Source of the DNA: Streptomyces tateyamensis | Lineage (GTDB): Bacteria; Actinomycetota; Actinomycetes; Streptomycetales; Streptomycetaceae | Reading direction: 5' to 3' | DNA length: 64,000 nt | Assembly: GCF_003205575.1 (NCBI RefSeq) | Contig: NZ_PYBW01000024.1 | Span: 1 to 64,000, forward strand | Shown: in pieces, positions 24,917 through 34,990 of the stretch | Numbering within the stretch: position 1 is the stretch's first letter | How the letters are laid out: each line of letters begins with the position of its first letter | Program-made: the position numbers and the translations under genes | The notes under the pieces: generated by a model | Databases searched by the model: none | Seen by the model: the letters and a program-made list of their open reading frames with translations, nothing else | What the model was told of the DNA's origin: nothing

Positions 24917-25878
24917 TGCCCACGCTCTTCGAACCGCCGCTGCTCACCCGCCTGCAGTCCGCCGAACGGATCCTGATCGCCGGGGCCGGCGGCGGCTTCG
25001 ACGTCTACGCGGGGCTGCCGATCACGCTGGCGCTGCGCGCGGCGGGCAAGGAGGTGCACCTGGCGAGCCTGTCGTTCAGTCACCTCTACGGGCTGGACGC
25101 GGAGGTCTGGCTCGAGCCGGAGGTGGCCCGGATCACCCCGGACACCCGCTCCGCCGAGCGGTACTTCCCCGAGCGGACGCTGGCCCGCTGGCTGCGGATC
25201 CACGGCATGCCCGACACCGTGTGGGCGTTCGCCTCGGTCGGGGTGCAGCCGCTGCGCGCGGCGTACCGGGCACTGGTCGCGCACCTGGGGATCGACGCGA
25301 TCCTGCTGGTGGACGGGGGCACCGACATCCTGATGCGCGGCGACGAGGCCGGGCTCGGCACTCCCGAGGAGGACATGGCCAGCCTGGCCGCCGTGGCGGG
25401 GCTGACCGAGGTGCCGCAGCGCCTGGTGGCCTGCCTGGGCTTCGGGATCGACGCCTACCACGGCGTCAGCCACACGCTGGTGCTGGAGAACCTCGCCGCC
25501 CTGGACCGCGCGGGCGGCTACCTCGGGGCCTTCTCGCTGCCCCGCGACTCGCGGGAGGGTGCGCTCTACCTCGACGCGGTCGCGCACGCCCAGGCCGCGT
25601 TCCCGGAGCACCCGAGCATCGTGCAGGGCTCGGTGGCGGCCGCGCTCGAAGGGCGGTTCGGGGACGTCCGGTTCACCGAGCGGACCAGGCACAGCGAGCT
25701 GTTCGTCAATCCGCTGATGACGCTGTACTTCACCGTGACCGTCGAGGCGCTCGCCGCGCACAACCTCTACCTGGACCGGATCGAGCGCACCGTGCTGACC
25801 CGTCAGATCAGCACGGTGATCGAGGAGTTCCGGGACGGGCTGGCGAGCCGGCGCCCGCCCCGGATGTTCCCGCACTGA
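24916..25878 (+). CDS. DUF1152 domain protein
   Basis: The 320-residue product starts with a Rossmann-like glycine block (LIAGAGGGFDVYAGLP near residue 20) and has DAILLVDGGTDILMRGDEAG near residue 130 and the late VNPLMTLYFTVT. These are the marks of DUF1152, a family of unknown function found in bacteria and archaea. There is no signal peptide. The upstream promoter is leaderless, so ATG 24916 is preferred over the GTG at 24880. Confidence 0.85.
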   Translation: MPTLFEPPLLTRLQSAERILIAGAGGGFDVYAGLPITLALRAAGKEVHLASLSFSHLYGLDAEVWLEPEVARITPDTRSAERYFPERTLARWLRIHGMPDTVWAFASVGVQPLRAAYRALVAHLGIDAILLVDGGTDILMRGDEAGLGTPEEDMASLAAVAGLTEVPQRLVACLGFGIDAYHGVSHTLVLENLAALDRAGGYLGAFSLPRDSREGALYLDAVAHAQAAFPEHPSIVQGSVAAALEGRFGDVRFTERTRHSELFVNPLMTLYFTVTVEALAAHNLYLDRIERTVLTRQISTVIEEFRDGLASRRPPRMFPH

Positions 25879-26017
25879 GCGGCGCGGGCGAGACGGGCGC
25901 GCCGGCCGGCTCGGCGCCGTGCGGGATGGAGCCAACCGGATGGCGTGCGGTGACATACCGTCAGGCCGACGACCGTGCAGCACCGTTTCTGCGGTGCGGG
26001 TACCTACCATGCCGACC

Positions 26018-27610
26018 ATGAGCAGAATGATCCGTGGCCGCCTGCACGCGTGGGCCGCCGCTGCCGCCGCTGTGCTGGTCGTCACCGCCACCACCGCCGC
26101 CGCCCCGGGCGCCGCCCCGCAGGACGAGCTGCCGCCGGACATCGCCGCGATCATGCACAAGGCCCCCTACGACCACGCGCAGTGGGGTCTGCTGGAGATC
26201 GACACGTCGACCGGACGGACCGTGCACTCGCAGTTCGCGGACCAGTTCTTCACCGCGGGCTCGACCACCAAGCTGGTGACCCTCTCGGCCGCCTGGCACA
26301 CCGTCGGCCCGGACCACCGGTTCACCACCCCGCTCCAGGCGGTCGGCACCCGCAACGGGTCGACGCTGACCGGGAACCTCGCGCTGGTCGCCCAGGGCGA
26401 CCTCACCATGGGCGGCCGCACCCGGCCCGACGGCACGGTCGACTACGTGCCGCTCGACCACACCTACGCCAACGACCTGCCTGGGGCCACCCTCACTCCC
26501 GAGGACCCGCTGGCCGGCCTGGACCAGATCGCCCAGCAGGTGCGGGACGCGGGCATCACCGAGGTCGACGGCGACGTGGTCATCGACCCCCGCCTGTTCA
26601 CTCCCCCGGCGCTGGACCCGCAGCCGACCCCGATGATCATCAACGACAACGTGATCGACCTGCTCAGCACGCCGACCACCCAGGGGCAGCCGGCCCAGCT
26701 GAGCTGGCGCCCGCAGGTGGCGCCGTACCAGGTGACCTCGACCGTCATTACCGGCGCACCCGGCAGCCCGACCGACATCAGCGTCTCCGCATCCCCCGAC
26801 GGCACCCGGATCTCGCTGTCCGGCTCGATCGCCGCCGACGCCAAGCCCGCGCTGAAGATCTCCCAGGTACGGGACCCGAACGCGTTCGGCCGCACCGCAC
26901 TGATCGAGGCCCTGGCGCGGGCCGGGGTCACCGTCACCGCCCCGTCGACCGGCAGCAACCCGGACGCGAAGCTTCCCGCCTCCTACGACGGCGACCAGCA
27001 GGTGGCCGCCTACGTCTCGCCGCCCTACCAGCAGTACGCCAAGCTGGTCCTGAAGGTCAGTCACAACCTCGGTGCCAACCTGGCGCTGTGCCTGATGGCC
27101 ACCGCACGCGGCAGCCACGACTGCAACGACGGCTTCGGGATCGAGCGGGAGTTCCTCGCCGGTACCGCCAACGTCGACCCGGGCCAGTTCCAACTGGTGG
27201 ACGGCCGCGGCGTGGCCGAGGACAAGGTCACCCCGACCGGAATCAGCCAGATCCTCACGTACTGGCTGCACTCCCCCGAGGCGGAGGCCTTCCGCTTCGC
27301 CCTGCCGATCCTGGGCGTGGACGGCACCGGCGCCCTGTCCTGCACCCACGACTGCCCCGCCAAGGGCAAGGTCTTCGCCAAGCCCGGCACCGTGATCGGC
27401 CTCGACGACCTGAACCAGCGGCTCACCGTCGGTGCCCAGGGCCTGGGCGGCTACCTGGAGACCGACGACGGCTGCCTGCACATCTTCTACGTCATGGTCA
27501 ACGGCGCGTCGACGCCGGACATCCCGGGGTACCTGGACATCAACGAGGACGTGAACACCATCGCGGCACTGCTCCAGGAGCACGCCTCGGCGGACCGTTC
27601 GCACCCCTGA
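26018..27610 (+). CDS. dacB: D-Ala-D-Ala carboxypeptidase/endopeptidase (PBP4-type)
   Basis: The 530-residue product is a PBP4/S13 enzyme. It has a Sec signal (residues 1-30), the SxxK motif AGSTTKLV with S82 and K85, SHN at 348-350, and KPGT near residue 455 in place of the usual KTG. The inserted domain between SxxK and SHN is long, as normal for PBP4. It trims peptidoglycan stem peptides outside the membrane. A TACCAT -10 element seven bases before ATG 26018 suggests a leaderless transcript; ATG 26009 is in frame. Confidence 0.85.
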   Translation: MSRMIRGRLHAWAAAAAAVLVVTATTAAAPGAAPQDELPPDIAAIMHKAPYDHAQWGLLEIDTSTGRTVHSQFADQFFTAGSTTKLVTLSAAWHTVGPDHRFTTPLQAVGTRNGSTLTGNLALVAQGDLTMGGRTRPDGTVDYVPLDHTYANDLPGATLTPEDPLAGLDQIAQQVRDAGITEVDGDVVIDPRLFTPPALDPQPTPMIINDNVIDLLSTPTTQGQPAQLSWRPQVAPYQVTSTVITGAPGSPTDISVSASPDGTRISLSGSIAADAKPALKISQVRDPNAFGRTALIEALARAGVTVTAPSTGSNPDAKLPASYDGDQQVAAYVSPPYQQYAKLVLKVSHNLGANLALCLMATARGSHDCNDGFGIEREFLAGTANVDPGQFQLVDGRGVAEDKVTPTGISQILTYWLHSPEAEAFRFALPILGVDGTGALSCTHDCPAKGKVFAKPGTVIGLDDLNQRLTVGAQGLGGYLETDDGCLHIFYVMVNGASTPDIPGYLDINEDVNTIAALLQEHASADRSHP

Positions 27611-27621
27611 CGCCTGACACC

Positions 27622-27663
27622 GAGCGCCGTCGGGCAGTCCGACCGGACTGCCCGACGGCGCTC
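27622..27663. terminator. Perfect bidirectional hairpin
   Basis: GAGCGCCGTCGGGCAGTCCG (27622-27641) is followed two bases later by its exact reverse complement (27644-27663), giving a 20-bp stem. It lies between the convergent dacB and flotillin-like genes and would stop transcription from both sides. Confidence 0.75.
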
Positions 27664-27695
27664 AGCCGCTGCGGATGCTGATGAGCGGTCAGCGG

Positions 27696-28850
27696 TCAGC
27701 GGCCCGGCTCGACCTCGGCCGGGCCGCTGCTGTCCGGTGCCACCCGGGTCGGCGTGGTCGCCCCGTCCTGCGGGGTGCCCAGGCCGCGGCGGACCGAGTC
27801 CAGGATGGTCAGCCCCTGGCTGACCAGGCCCGCGGCGATCTCGCCCAGGCCGTCCGCGCCGTTGAGCACGTTGACGTTGGCGCCCGCCAGGCCGCCGGCC
27901 GCCTCCTTGACGATCTGCGGCAGCTGGTCGATCAGCATCCGGTCCAGCGCCACCCGGTCGTACGAGGCCGCCGCCTCGGCCTGGATCTTCATCCGCTCGG
28001 CCTCGGCCAGCGCCAGGACCCTGATCCGCTCGGCCTCCGCCTCGGCCGGCTTGACCACCTCGGCCACCAGCTGCTGCTGGCGCAACAGCGCGGCCCGCTG
28101 CGCCAGTTCGGTCTGCGCGTCGAGCACCTCCTGCTGGGCGTGCGCCTGGGCCAGCGGGCCGGCCTGGGCCGCCTCGGCCTGGGCCCGGTCCACCTCGGCG
28201 CTGTACTGCGCCCTGACCACCGCCGTCTCCCGGGCGTACTCCGCCTGCCGCCGGGCCGACTGCTGCTCCGCCTCCACCGAGGCCTGGGTCGCCTGCGCCT
28301 GGGCGATCTGGGCCTGGCGCTGGATCGCCGCCCGGTGCGGGGCCGACATCGCCGAGATGTACCCGGTGTCGCCGTCGTCGATCGACTGGATCTGCAGCGA
28401 GTCCACGGTCAGGCCGATCTTCGCCATCTCGGCCTTCGAGGTGTCCAGCACCTCGGTGGCGAGCTTCTGCCGCTCGGTGACGATCTCCTCGACCGTCATC
28501 GAGCCGATGATGGCGCGCAGGTGGCCGGCGAAGATCCGGCCGGTCAGCACGGACATCTGGTCCTGGTCGGAGAGGAAGCGCTGGCCGGCGTTGACGATGC
28601 TCTCGCCGTCGTTGCCGACCTTGAAGGCGATGACCGCACGCACCGTCAGCGCGATGCCCTGCCTGGTCACGCAGGTCTCGGCCACCTCCGCCTCGCACAT
28701 CGCCAGGGTCAGGAAGCGGACCTTGCGGAAGACCGGGAACACGAAGGTGCCGTGCCCGGTCACCACCCGGAACGGCGCGCCCGACAGGCCCCGCTTCCCC
28801 CCGGAAATCAGCATCGCCTGGTCGGGGGCGGGAACGCGGTAGCCGAACAT
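27696..28850 (-). CDS. SPFH/Band-7 flotillin-like protein
   Basis: The 384-residue product has an N-terminal SPFH domain (about 1-175, with GRIFAGHLRAIIGSMTVEEI near residue 99) but no clear N-terminal membrane anchor. A long Ala/Glu-rich coiled coil (about 180-330, QAQATQASVEAEQQSARR) and a glycine-rich flotillin-like end follow. Such proteins form rings at membrane microdomains. It is 13 bp downstream of an NfeD-like gene on the same strand, the standard NfeD-flotillin pairing. The C-terminal tail (about 345-384) is low complexity. Confidence 0.85.
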   Translation of the reverse strand: MFGYRVPAPDQAMLISGGKRGLSGAPFRVVTGHGTFVFPVFRKVRFLTLAMCEAEVAETCVTRQGIALTVRAVIAFKVGNDGESIVNAGQRFLSDQDQMSVLTGRIFAGHLRAIIGSMTVEEIVTERQKLATEVLDTSKAEMAKIGLTVDSLQIQSIDDGDTGYISAMSAPHRAAIQRQAQIAQAQATQASVEAEQQSARRQAEYARETAVVRAQYSAEVDRAQAEAAQAGPLAQAHAQQEVLDAQTELAQRAALLRQQQLVAEVVKPAEAEAERIRVLALAEAERMKIQAEAAASYDRVALDRMLIDQLPQIVKEAAGGLAGANVNVLNGADGLGEIAAGLVSQGLTILDSVRRGLGTPQDGATTPTRVAPDSSGPAEVEPGR

Positions 28851-28863
28851 CCTGATTGTCTCC

Positions 28864-29118
28864 TCAAGCCTGACCGTCGGCGCTGTCGGCCCACGGATCC
28901 TCGGTCGGGTCGGTCCACTCGGCGACGTCGACCTGCCGAGCCCCACGCGACTCGATCACCAGGACCGTCGTCCCCCTCGGCAGCGGCTGCTCCGACCAGG
29001 CGAGGAAGGTCTCCGAACCGCCCCTGATCCGCACCAGCACCTCGCCGGGACCGGCTTCGCCCCGGGTGGCGATCAGCAGCACCCCCGGGGAGCCGATCAC
29101 GGCCTGGTCCGACACCAT
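28864..29118 (-). CDS. NfeD-like OB-fold protein
   Basis: The 84-residue product is close to a lone OB fold: VIGSPGVLLIATRGEAG near residue 7, VRIRGGSETFLAWSEQ near residue 29, and TTVLVIESRGARQVDV near residue 49. NfeD proteins partner SPFH proteins in membrane domains; this is the short form without a protease or long membrane domain. It directly precedes the flotillin-like gene. Membrane attachment must come through the partner. Assignment rests on length, beta pattern and context. Confidence 0.65.
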   Translation of the reverse strand: MVSDQAVIGSPGVLLIATRGEAGPGEVLVRIRGGSETFLAWSEQPLPRGTTVLVIESRGARQVDVAEWTDPTEDPWADSADGQA

Positions 29119-29201
29119 CGGCGACGGCCCCTTCCTCGTCGAGCGTCCCCCGGCCATTGTGCCAGTCAGGACCGCCCTTGCCGAGAAGGCGCGCAGCCGG
29201 G

Positions 29202-29399
29202 TCACCGGACCGGAGCAACCGCGGGCGTGGCCGTGGTGGACGTGCGGTGCGGGGCCGAGCGCCCCCCGGCCGGCAGCAGGTACTCCGCCACTGCCAGGGC
29301 GCCGCCGGTCTGCGCGCCGGACAGGTGCACCAGGTAGGAGCCGGCGGGCGCCCGAAGCCGTTCCGCGGTGCCGGGTCGGATCATCGCCGGGTCGGTCAT
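29202..29399 (-). pseudogene. Frameshifted cupin relic
   Basis: The frame from ATG 29399 encodes AERLRAPAGSYLVHLSGAQT and AVAEYLLPAGG, the start of a small cupin protein. The next conserved block (GPAPHVHHGHARG, metal-binding histidines) is in another frame, after which the family sequence stops. The gene has therefore lost its frame and its C-terminal half. It lies in the 450-bp gap before the aldehyde dehydrogenase. Confidence 0.5.
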
Positions 29400-29571
29400 G
29401 GGCGCGGCACACCGACCGCCGCTACCTCCTGCTCACCGGCCCGCAGCCTGACCCGACGCCCTATCAATTGTCAACCCGGCAGCTTGAGTTCGTCCTGTTG
29501 ACTGACGTCCTGTCATGACCAGACTGAGTCAGGTCCCGGTTCCCTCGTCGAGACTGAGAAGAGATCAGACC

Positions 29572-31095
<1,524 letters not shown>

Positions 31096-31153
31096 GACGA
31101 CGCAGCGCGAAGACCGAAGAGGAATCCCGGACAGGAAGACCGGTTCCCCCGCG

Positions 31154-31531
31154 ATGACCGAGTTCTCCCAGGTCGCCGTCACGCCCGCAGCAGCCGAGCT
31201 GCTGCGGGCGCTGACCGCCGACCACGGCCCGCTGATGTTCCACCAGTCCGGCGGCTGCTGCGACGGCTCCGCCCCGATGTGCTTCCCCGCCGGCGAGTTC
31301 GCCACCTCCGAGGCCGACCACCTGGTCGGCCACCTGGAGGTCGCGGGCCTGGCCCCGATCCCGGTCTGGATGGCGCGCGACCAGTACGCCTACTGGTCGC
31401 ACACCCACCTGACCATCGACCTGGTCCCCGGCCGCGGCAGCGGCTTCTCCCTCGAAGCCCCCACCGGCAGCCGCTTCCTGACCCGCTCCCGACTGCTCAC
31501 CGACGAGGAGGCGGCGGCGCTGCTGACCTGA
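31154..31531 (+). CDS. DUF779 protein
   Basis: The 125-residue product carries the DUF779 signature FHQSGGCCDGSAPMCFP near residue 30 (three cysteines in a tight cluster) and ends in the beta-rich GSGFSLEAP block. DUF779 genes follow ExaC-type aldehyde dehydrogenases in many bacteria, as here with a 58-bp gap, but their role is unknown. The cysteine cluster suggests a metal or aldehyde-adduct site. It probably belongs to the same transcript. Confidence 0.85.
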   Translation: MTEFSQVAVTPAAAELLRALTADHGPLMFHQSGGCCDGSAPMCFPAGEFATSEADHLVGHLEVAGLAPIPVWMARDQYAYWSHTHLTIDLVPGRGSGFSLEAPTGSRFLTRSRLLTDEEAAALLT

Positions 31532-31588
31532 GGCGAGGTCTGACGGCCCGAGCCGGCAATTGGATGGTGTGCCGGCTCGGCACCCCCG

Positions 31589-31604
31589 TAGACTCCCGTT
31601 CCCG
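31589..31604 (+). promoter_or_regulatory. Leaderless-type -10 of the MoxR operon
   Basis: TAGACT at 31589-31594 is a good -10 hexamer ending nine bases before GTG 31604, with no ribosome site in between. It suggests a leaderless transcript for the seven-gene MoxR operon. No clear -35 was found. Confidence 0.5.
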
Positions 31605-32848
31605 TGACTGAGCAGTGGACAGAGCAGTGGGACCGGACCGCGGCCGTGGCGGCCGACGCGAAGCTCGTCGGCGCGGCGGTCTCCGTCGCCGGGGCCGGGA
31701 TGGTGGACCGCGAGGTGCTGGCCGAGGTGGTCGCCCTGTGCGCCGTCGCGGGTGAGCACCTGCTGGTGATCGGTGCCCCCGGGACGGCCAAGTCCGAGGT
31801 GGTGCGGCGGGTCGCCGGGCAGCTCGGCGGCGAGTACTTCGAGTACCTGCTCGGCCGCTTCACCGAGCCCAACGAGCTGTTCGGCTCCGTCGACCTGCGC
31901 CAGCTGCGCGAGGGCGTCGTCGAGTTCGAGACCGCCGGGATGCTGCCGCAGGCCGAGGTGGCCTTCCTGGACGAGGTCTTCCTCGGCTCCACCGCCGTGC
32001 TCAACACGCTGCTCGGCCTGTTGAACGAGCGGGTCTTCCGGCGCGGCCGCACCACGCTGGCCAGCCCACTGCGGATCTGCGTGGGCGCGGCCAACAGCCT
32101 CCCCGAGGACCCGGCGCTGGAGGCCTTCGCCGACCGCTTCCTGGCCCGGGTGTTCGTGGAGCCGGTGCCGGACGACCGGCTGGAGGAGCTGCTGGAGGCC
32201 GGCCGCCGGCCCGCACCCGCGCTACCCACCGACGGCAGCCTGCTGCCCGCCCTGGACCGGCTCGCGACGGCCGCCCGCGACTGCGCGCTCGACCAGGTCA
32301 CGCCCGCGGTCGCCGCTGCCGTGCGGCGACTGCGGGCGGCCGGCGTGCCGCTCAGCGACCGGCGGGCGGTGCGGGCGCAACGGCTGATCGCCGCGGCGGC
32401 GGCGCTGGACGGCCGCACCACGGCGACCTCCCGCGACCTGTGGGTGCTGCCGCTGGTCGCGCCGACCGCCGACGCGCAGGCGCTGGCCCGGGACACCCTG
32501 GCGGACCTGGTCGGCGAGGCCGGCAGCGGCAGCCTGGTGTACGCCGCCGAGGAGCTGTCCAGGGGTGCCCGGGCCCGGGCGGGGCGGCTGGGCCGGGCCG
32601 GCGCCGAGCTGCTCGCGGAGCTCGCGGCGACGGTCGCCGAGGTGTCGGCCGACAGCGCGGCGACGGCTCCCGGCGCAGGTGCCGGCGTTGGCGTTGGCGC
32701 GACCGCCGCCGCCACGCCTGCCGTCCGTGACCTGCGGCTGCGCCTGGAGGCCACCCTGCGCGAGATCGACGCCTCCTTCGACCCCGCCGACCTGCCCGAG
32801 GAGCTGGGCGGCATACGGGCGCAGTTGGTCGCCGCGGTCCGCCCGTGA
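31604..32848 (+). CDS. MoxR family AAA+ ATPase
   Basis: The 414-residue product is a MoxR/RavA-type AAA+ ATPase. Walker A is GAPGTAKSE near residue 57, Walker B is VAFLDEVF near residue 119, sensor 1 is GAANSLPEDP near residue 163, and FADRFLARVF follows. An extra domain with a Gly/Ala-rich linker (about residue 360) and a short helical tail completes it. MoxR ATPases act with vWA proteins as chaperone-like complexes. The GTGA overlap with the next gene shows it starts a tightly coupled operon with the vWA/propeller and bpX-like genes. It is probably the motor of the system. Confidence 0.9.
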   Translation: MTEQWTEQWDRTAAVAADAKLVGAAVSVAGAGMVDREVLAEVVALCAVAGEHLLVIGAPGTAKSEVVRRVAGQLGGEYFEYLLGRFTEPNELFGSVDLRQLREGVVEFETAGMLPQAEVAFLDEVFLGSTAVLNTLLGLLNERVFRRGRTTLASPLRICVGAANSLPEDPALEAFADRFLARVFVEPVPDDRLEELLEAGRRPAPALPTDGSLLPALDRLATAARDCALDQVTPAVAAAVRRLRAAGVPLSDRRAVRAQRLIAAAAALDGRTTATSRDLWVLPLVAPTADAQALARDTLADLVGEAGSGSLVYAAEELSRGARARAGRLGRAGAELLAELAATVAEVSADSAATAPGAGAGVGVGATAAATPAVRDLRLRLEATLREIDASFDPADLPEELGGIRAQLVAAVRP

Positions 32849-33309
32849 CCGGGCCCGCCCGCACCGCGCTGCGCTGGGAGCGCCGGGAACCGCCGCTGCC
32901 GGTCGCCGGGGTGGCCGGCCTCGGCCCGGCCGCCGTCGGCCTGGCGGTGGCGACCCGTGAGCGGCTGGCCGCCGGCGCGGGTCTGCGCGCCGCCGCCGAC
33001 TCGGACACGCTGGTCGTGCTCGGCGAGCCCGGCGAGCTGCCGTGGGCGGAGGGGGTCCGCTACCTGGGCTGGGACGGCGGCGCGCTGGTCCCGACCACCG
33101 CGCGGCCCTGGCCGTCGGCCGCGCTCTGGCGGGAGGCCCTGGTGCCGACGGCAGCGAGCGACGGCGGTGCGCCGCGCCTGGTGGTGCTGCTGCCGGAGGC
33201 GGCACTGGTCGCCGAGCTGCCGACCCGGTCGGCCGCACCCGAGGCCCTGGACCTGGTGACGGGCTACGCCGCCGCAGTCGCCTTCGACGGCGGACCGGAA
33301 GGGAGCTGA
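32845..33309 (+). CDS. bpX-like small protein of the MoxR-vWA-propeller system
   Basis: The 154-residue product has no catalytic motif. Notable parts are VAGVAGLGPAAVGLAVATRE near residue 20 and LVVLGEPGELPWAEGVRYLG near residue 53, where VVLG resembles a Rossmann-like strand. Its size and its place between MoxR and the vWA/propeller gene match the small bpX domains described in MoxR-vWA-beta-propeller ternary systems (a bpX2-like member is my best guess). Its GTG overlaps the MoxR stop (GTGA). The exact bpX type needs a profile search. Confidence 0.6.
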   Translation: MTGPARTALRWERREPPLPVAGVAGLGPAAVGLAVATRERLAAGAGLRAAADSDTLVVLGEPGELPWAEGVRYLGWDGGALVPTTARPWPSAALWREALVPTAASDGGAPRLVVLLPEAALVAELPTRSAAPEALDLVTGYAAAVAFDGGPEGS

Positions 33310-33313
33310 GCCG

Positions 33314-34990
33314 GTGACCACCGCACAGTCCACCCGCCTCCTCCCGGCCGCCCTCGCCCCCTGGAGCGAAGGCCTGTCCGTGCTGACGCCCGCACTGGCC
33401 CTGGCGATCGGCCCGCTGGTGCGCCGGATCGACACGCTGATCACCGAACGCGAGCCGCGCACCGCCCGGTCGGGCGAGCCGGACGGCTACGGCGGGCTGA
33501 CCCGGCGCGGCGCGCTCGATCAGCTGCGCCCGTCCGAGTGGCTGCTCGCCGACGAACTGCCCGAGGAGTTCCTGCGTCGCTTGACGAGCCGTGAACTCCT
33601 CTACACCGCGCCGGAGTTCCGCGACCTCGGCGCACGCGGCCGAGTCGTCGTGCTGGTCGATACCGGCCCCGGCGCGGCGGGTGCGGCACGGCTGGTGCAG
33701 CTCGCCGCGCTGGTCGTGCTGCACCGCCGGGCCGCCGCGCGCGGTGCGGAGCTGGTGGTGGGCGTCCTCGGCGATCCGCCGGACGACTGGCTGACCGGCG
33801 AACTGCCCGAGCTGCTGCCGCGCTGGCTGGACGCGCGCCGCGACACCGAGCCGGACGCCGCCGCCGTGGCCCGCGCCCGCGCGGCGCTGGACGCGCCCGA
33901 CGAGGCCTGGCTGCTCACCACGCCCGTGCTCGCCGCCGAGCTGCCCGGCAGCCGCCGCACGCTCACCGCCGATCCTTGCGGCTGGAGCGCCGCCGGTGCC
34001 ACCCGGGTGCGCCTGGCCCTCGGTCCCGCGGTGGCCGAACTACCGCTGCCGGCACCGGACCTGGCCGTCCGCGCGCTGCGCGGCGCCGAGTTCCGCCGGG
34101 CGGCGCAGCGCGTCCCGATGGCGGTCGGCGGAGTCCGGCTGCCCGTCTTCAACAGCACCTTGCCGATCCTGCTGGCCCGCGGGAAGACCGCCGACCACCT
34201 GGTCACGACCAAGCTCAACGGCGCCACCCGGCAACCGGGCCGACCGCGGACCCACGGCTTCGGGTACCCCGTCGTCGCGGCGGCCTCGGTGGGGCGGCGC
34301 CTGATCGCCCTGGTGAAGGCGGCCGACAGACTGGAGCTGCGGTCCATCGGCCGCCCGCTCGGCCCGGCCCCCTGGCCCGGCGTCGATCTCGGACGGACCG
34401 CCCTGGACCTCCCGGACCTGAACGCGCTGCTGGCCGGGCCGGTGCTGCCGCTGACCTTCGAGGACGGCCTCGTGTCGGTCCCGCTGGCAGGCCGCTGGTG
34501 GTCCTTCTCCGCGACCGGCGAACTGCGCGACGACGGCCCGGCCGGCACGCCCGCCGACGACCCGACCGCGTTCAGCTGGGCACGTGAACCACGGCTGTTC
34601 GGCGGCGAGTTGCCGAGCGAGGTCGCGGCGGCCGAGCGGCTGGTGTTCGCCAAGCACGCGGTCGCCTGGTCGCCGGACGGCGAGCAGTGGCAGGTCCTGC
34701 TGCGCGACGGCACCCGGACCAGGCTGGTCGTGCCGGACGGCGCCGAGGTGATCGGCCTGGTCCACCACGGCCCCACCGTCGCCCTGATCACCTGCTCCAC
34801 CGCCGGCGTCCTGCTGCGCAGCGTGCGGCCCGAGAGCACCCGCACACTCAGCCGGCTGTCCGGCGGCACCACCCGCCCGGTGGTCCACCCCAGCCTGCCG
34901 TTGATCGTCACCGAACCGGCGCCCGGCCGGGTCCTGGTGGGGGACGCGCTGACCGGGCAGATCCACCTGACTGTCAGGAGCGCCACGTGA
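33314..34990 (+). CDS. Degenerate vWA-domain / beta-propeller protein
   Basis: The 558-residue product has a mid-N-terminal segment (about 110-190) VVVLVDTGPGAAGAARLVQL that looks like a vWA metal-site strand, but the DxSxS motif is DTGPG, so metal binding is likely lost. An Arg/Ala-rich helical part follows. The C-terminal half (about 390-558) contains repeated beta blades such as ERLVFAKHAVAWSPDGEQWQ and VVHPSLPLIVTEPAPG, typical of a propeller. No signal peptide is seen. It starts four bases after the previous gene and its stop overlaps the next start (GTGA). Confidence 0.65.
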   Translation: MTTAQSTRLLPAALAPWSEGLSVLTPALALAIGPLVRRIDTLITEREPRTARSGEPDGYGGLTRRGALDQLRPSEWLLADELPEEFLRRLTSRELLYTAPEFRDLGARGRVVVLVDTGPGAAGAARLVQLAALVVLHRRAAARGAELVVGVLGDPPDDWLTGELPELLPRWLDARRDTEPDAAAVARARAALDAPDEAWLLTTPVLAAELPGSRRTLTADPCGWSAAGATRVRLALGPAVAELPLPAPDLAVRALRGAEFRRAAQRVPMAVGGVRLPVFNSTLPILLARGKTADHLVTTKLNGATRQPGRPRTHGFGYPVVAAASVGRRLIALVKAADRLELRSIGRPLGPAPWPGVDLGRTALDLPDLNALLAGPVLPLTFEDGLVSVPLAGRWWSFSATGELRDDGPAGTPADDPTAFSWAREPRLFGGELPSEVAAAERLVFAKHAVAWSPDGEQWQVLLRDGTRTRLVVPDGAEVIGLVHHGPTVALITCSTAGVLLRSVRPESTRTLSRLSGGTTRPVVHPSLPLIVTEPAPGRVLVGDALTGQIHLTVRSAT

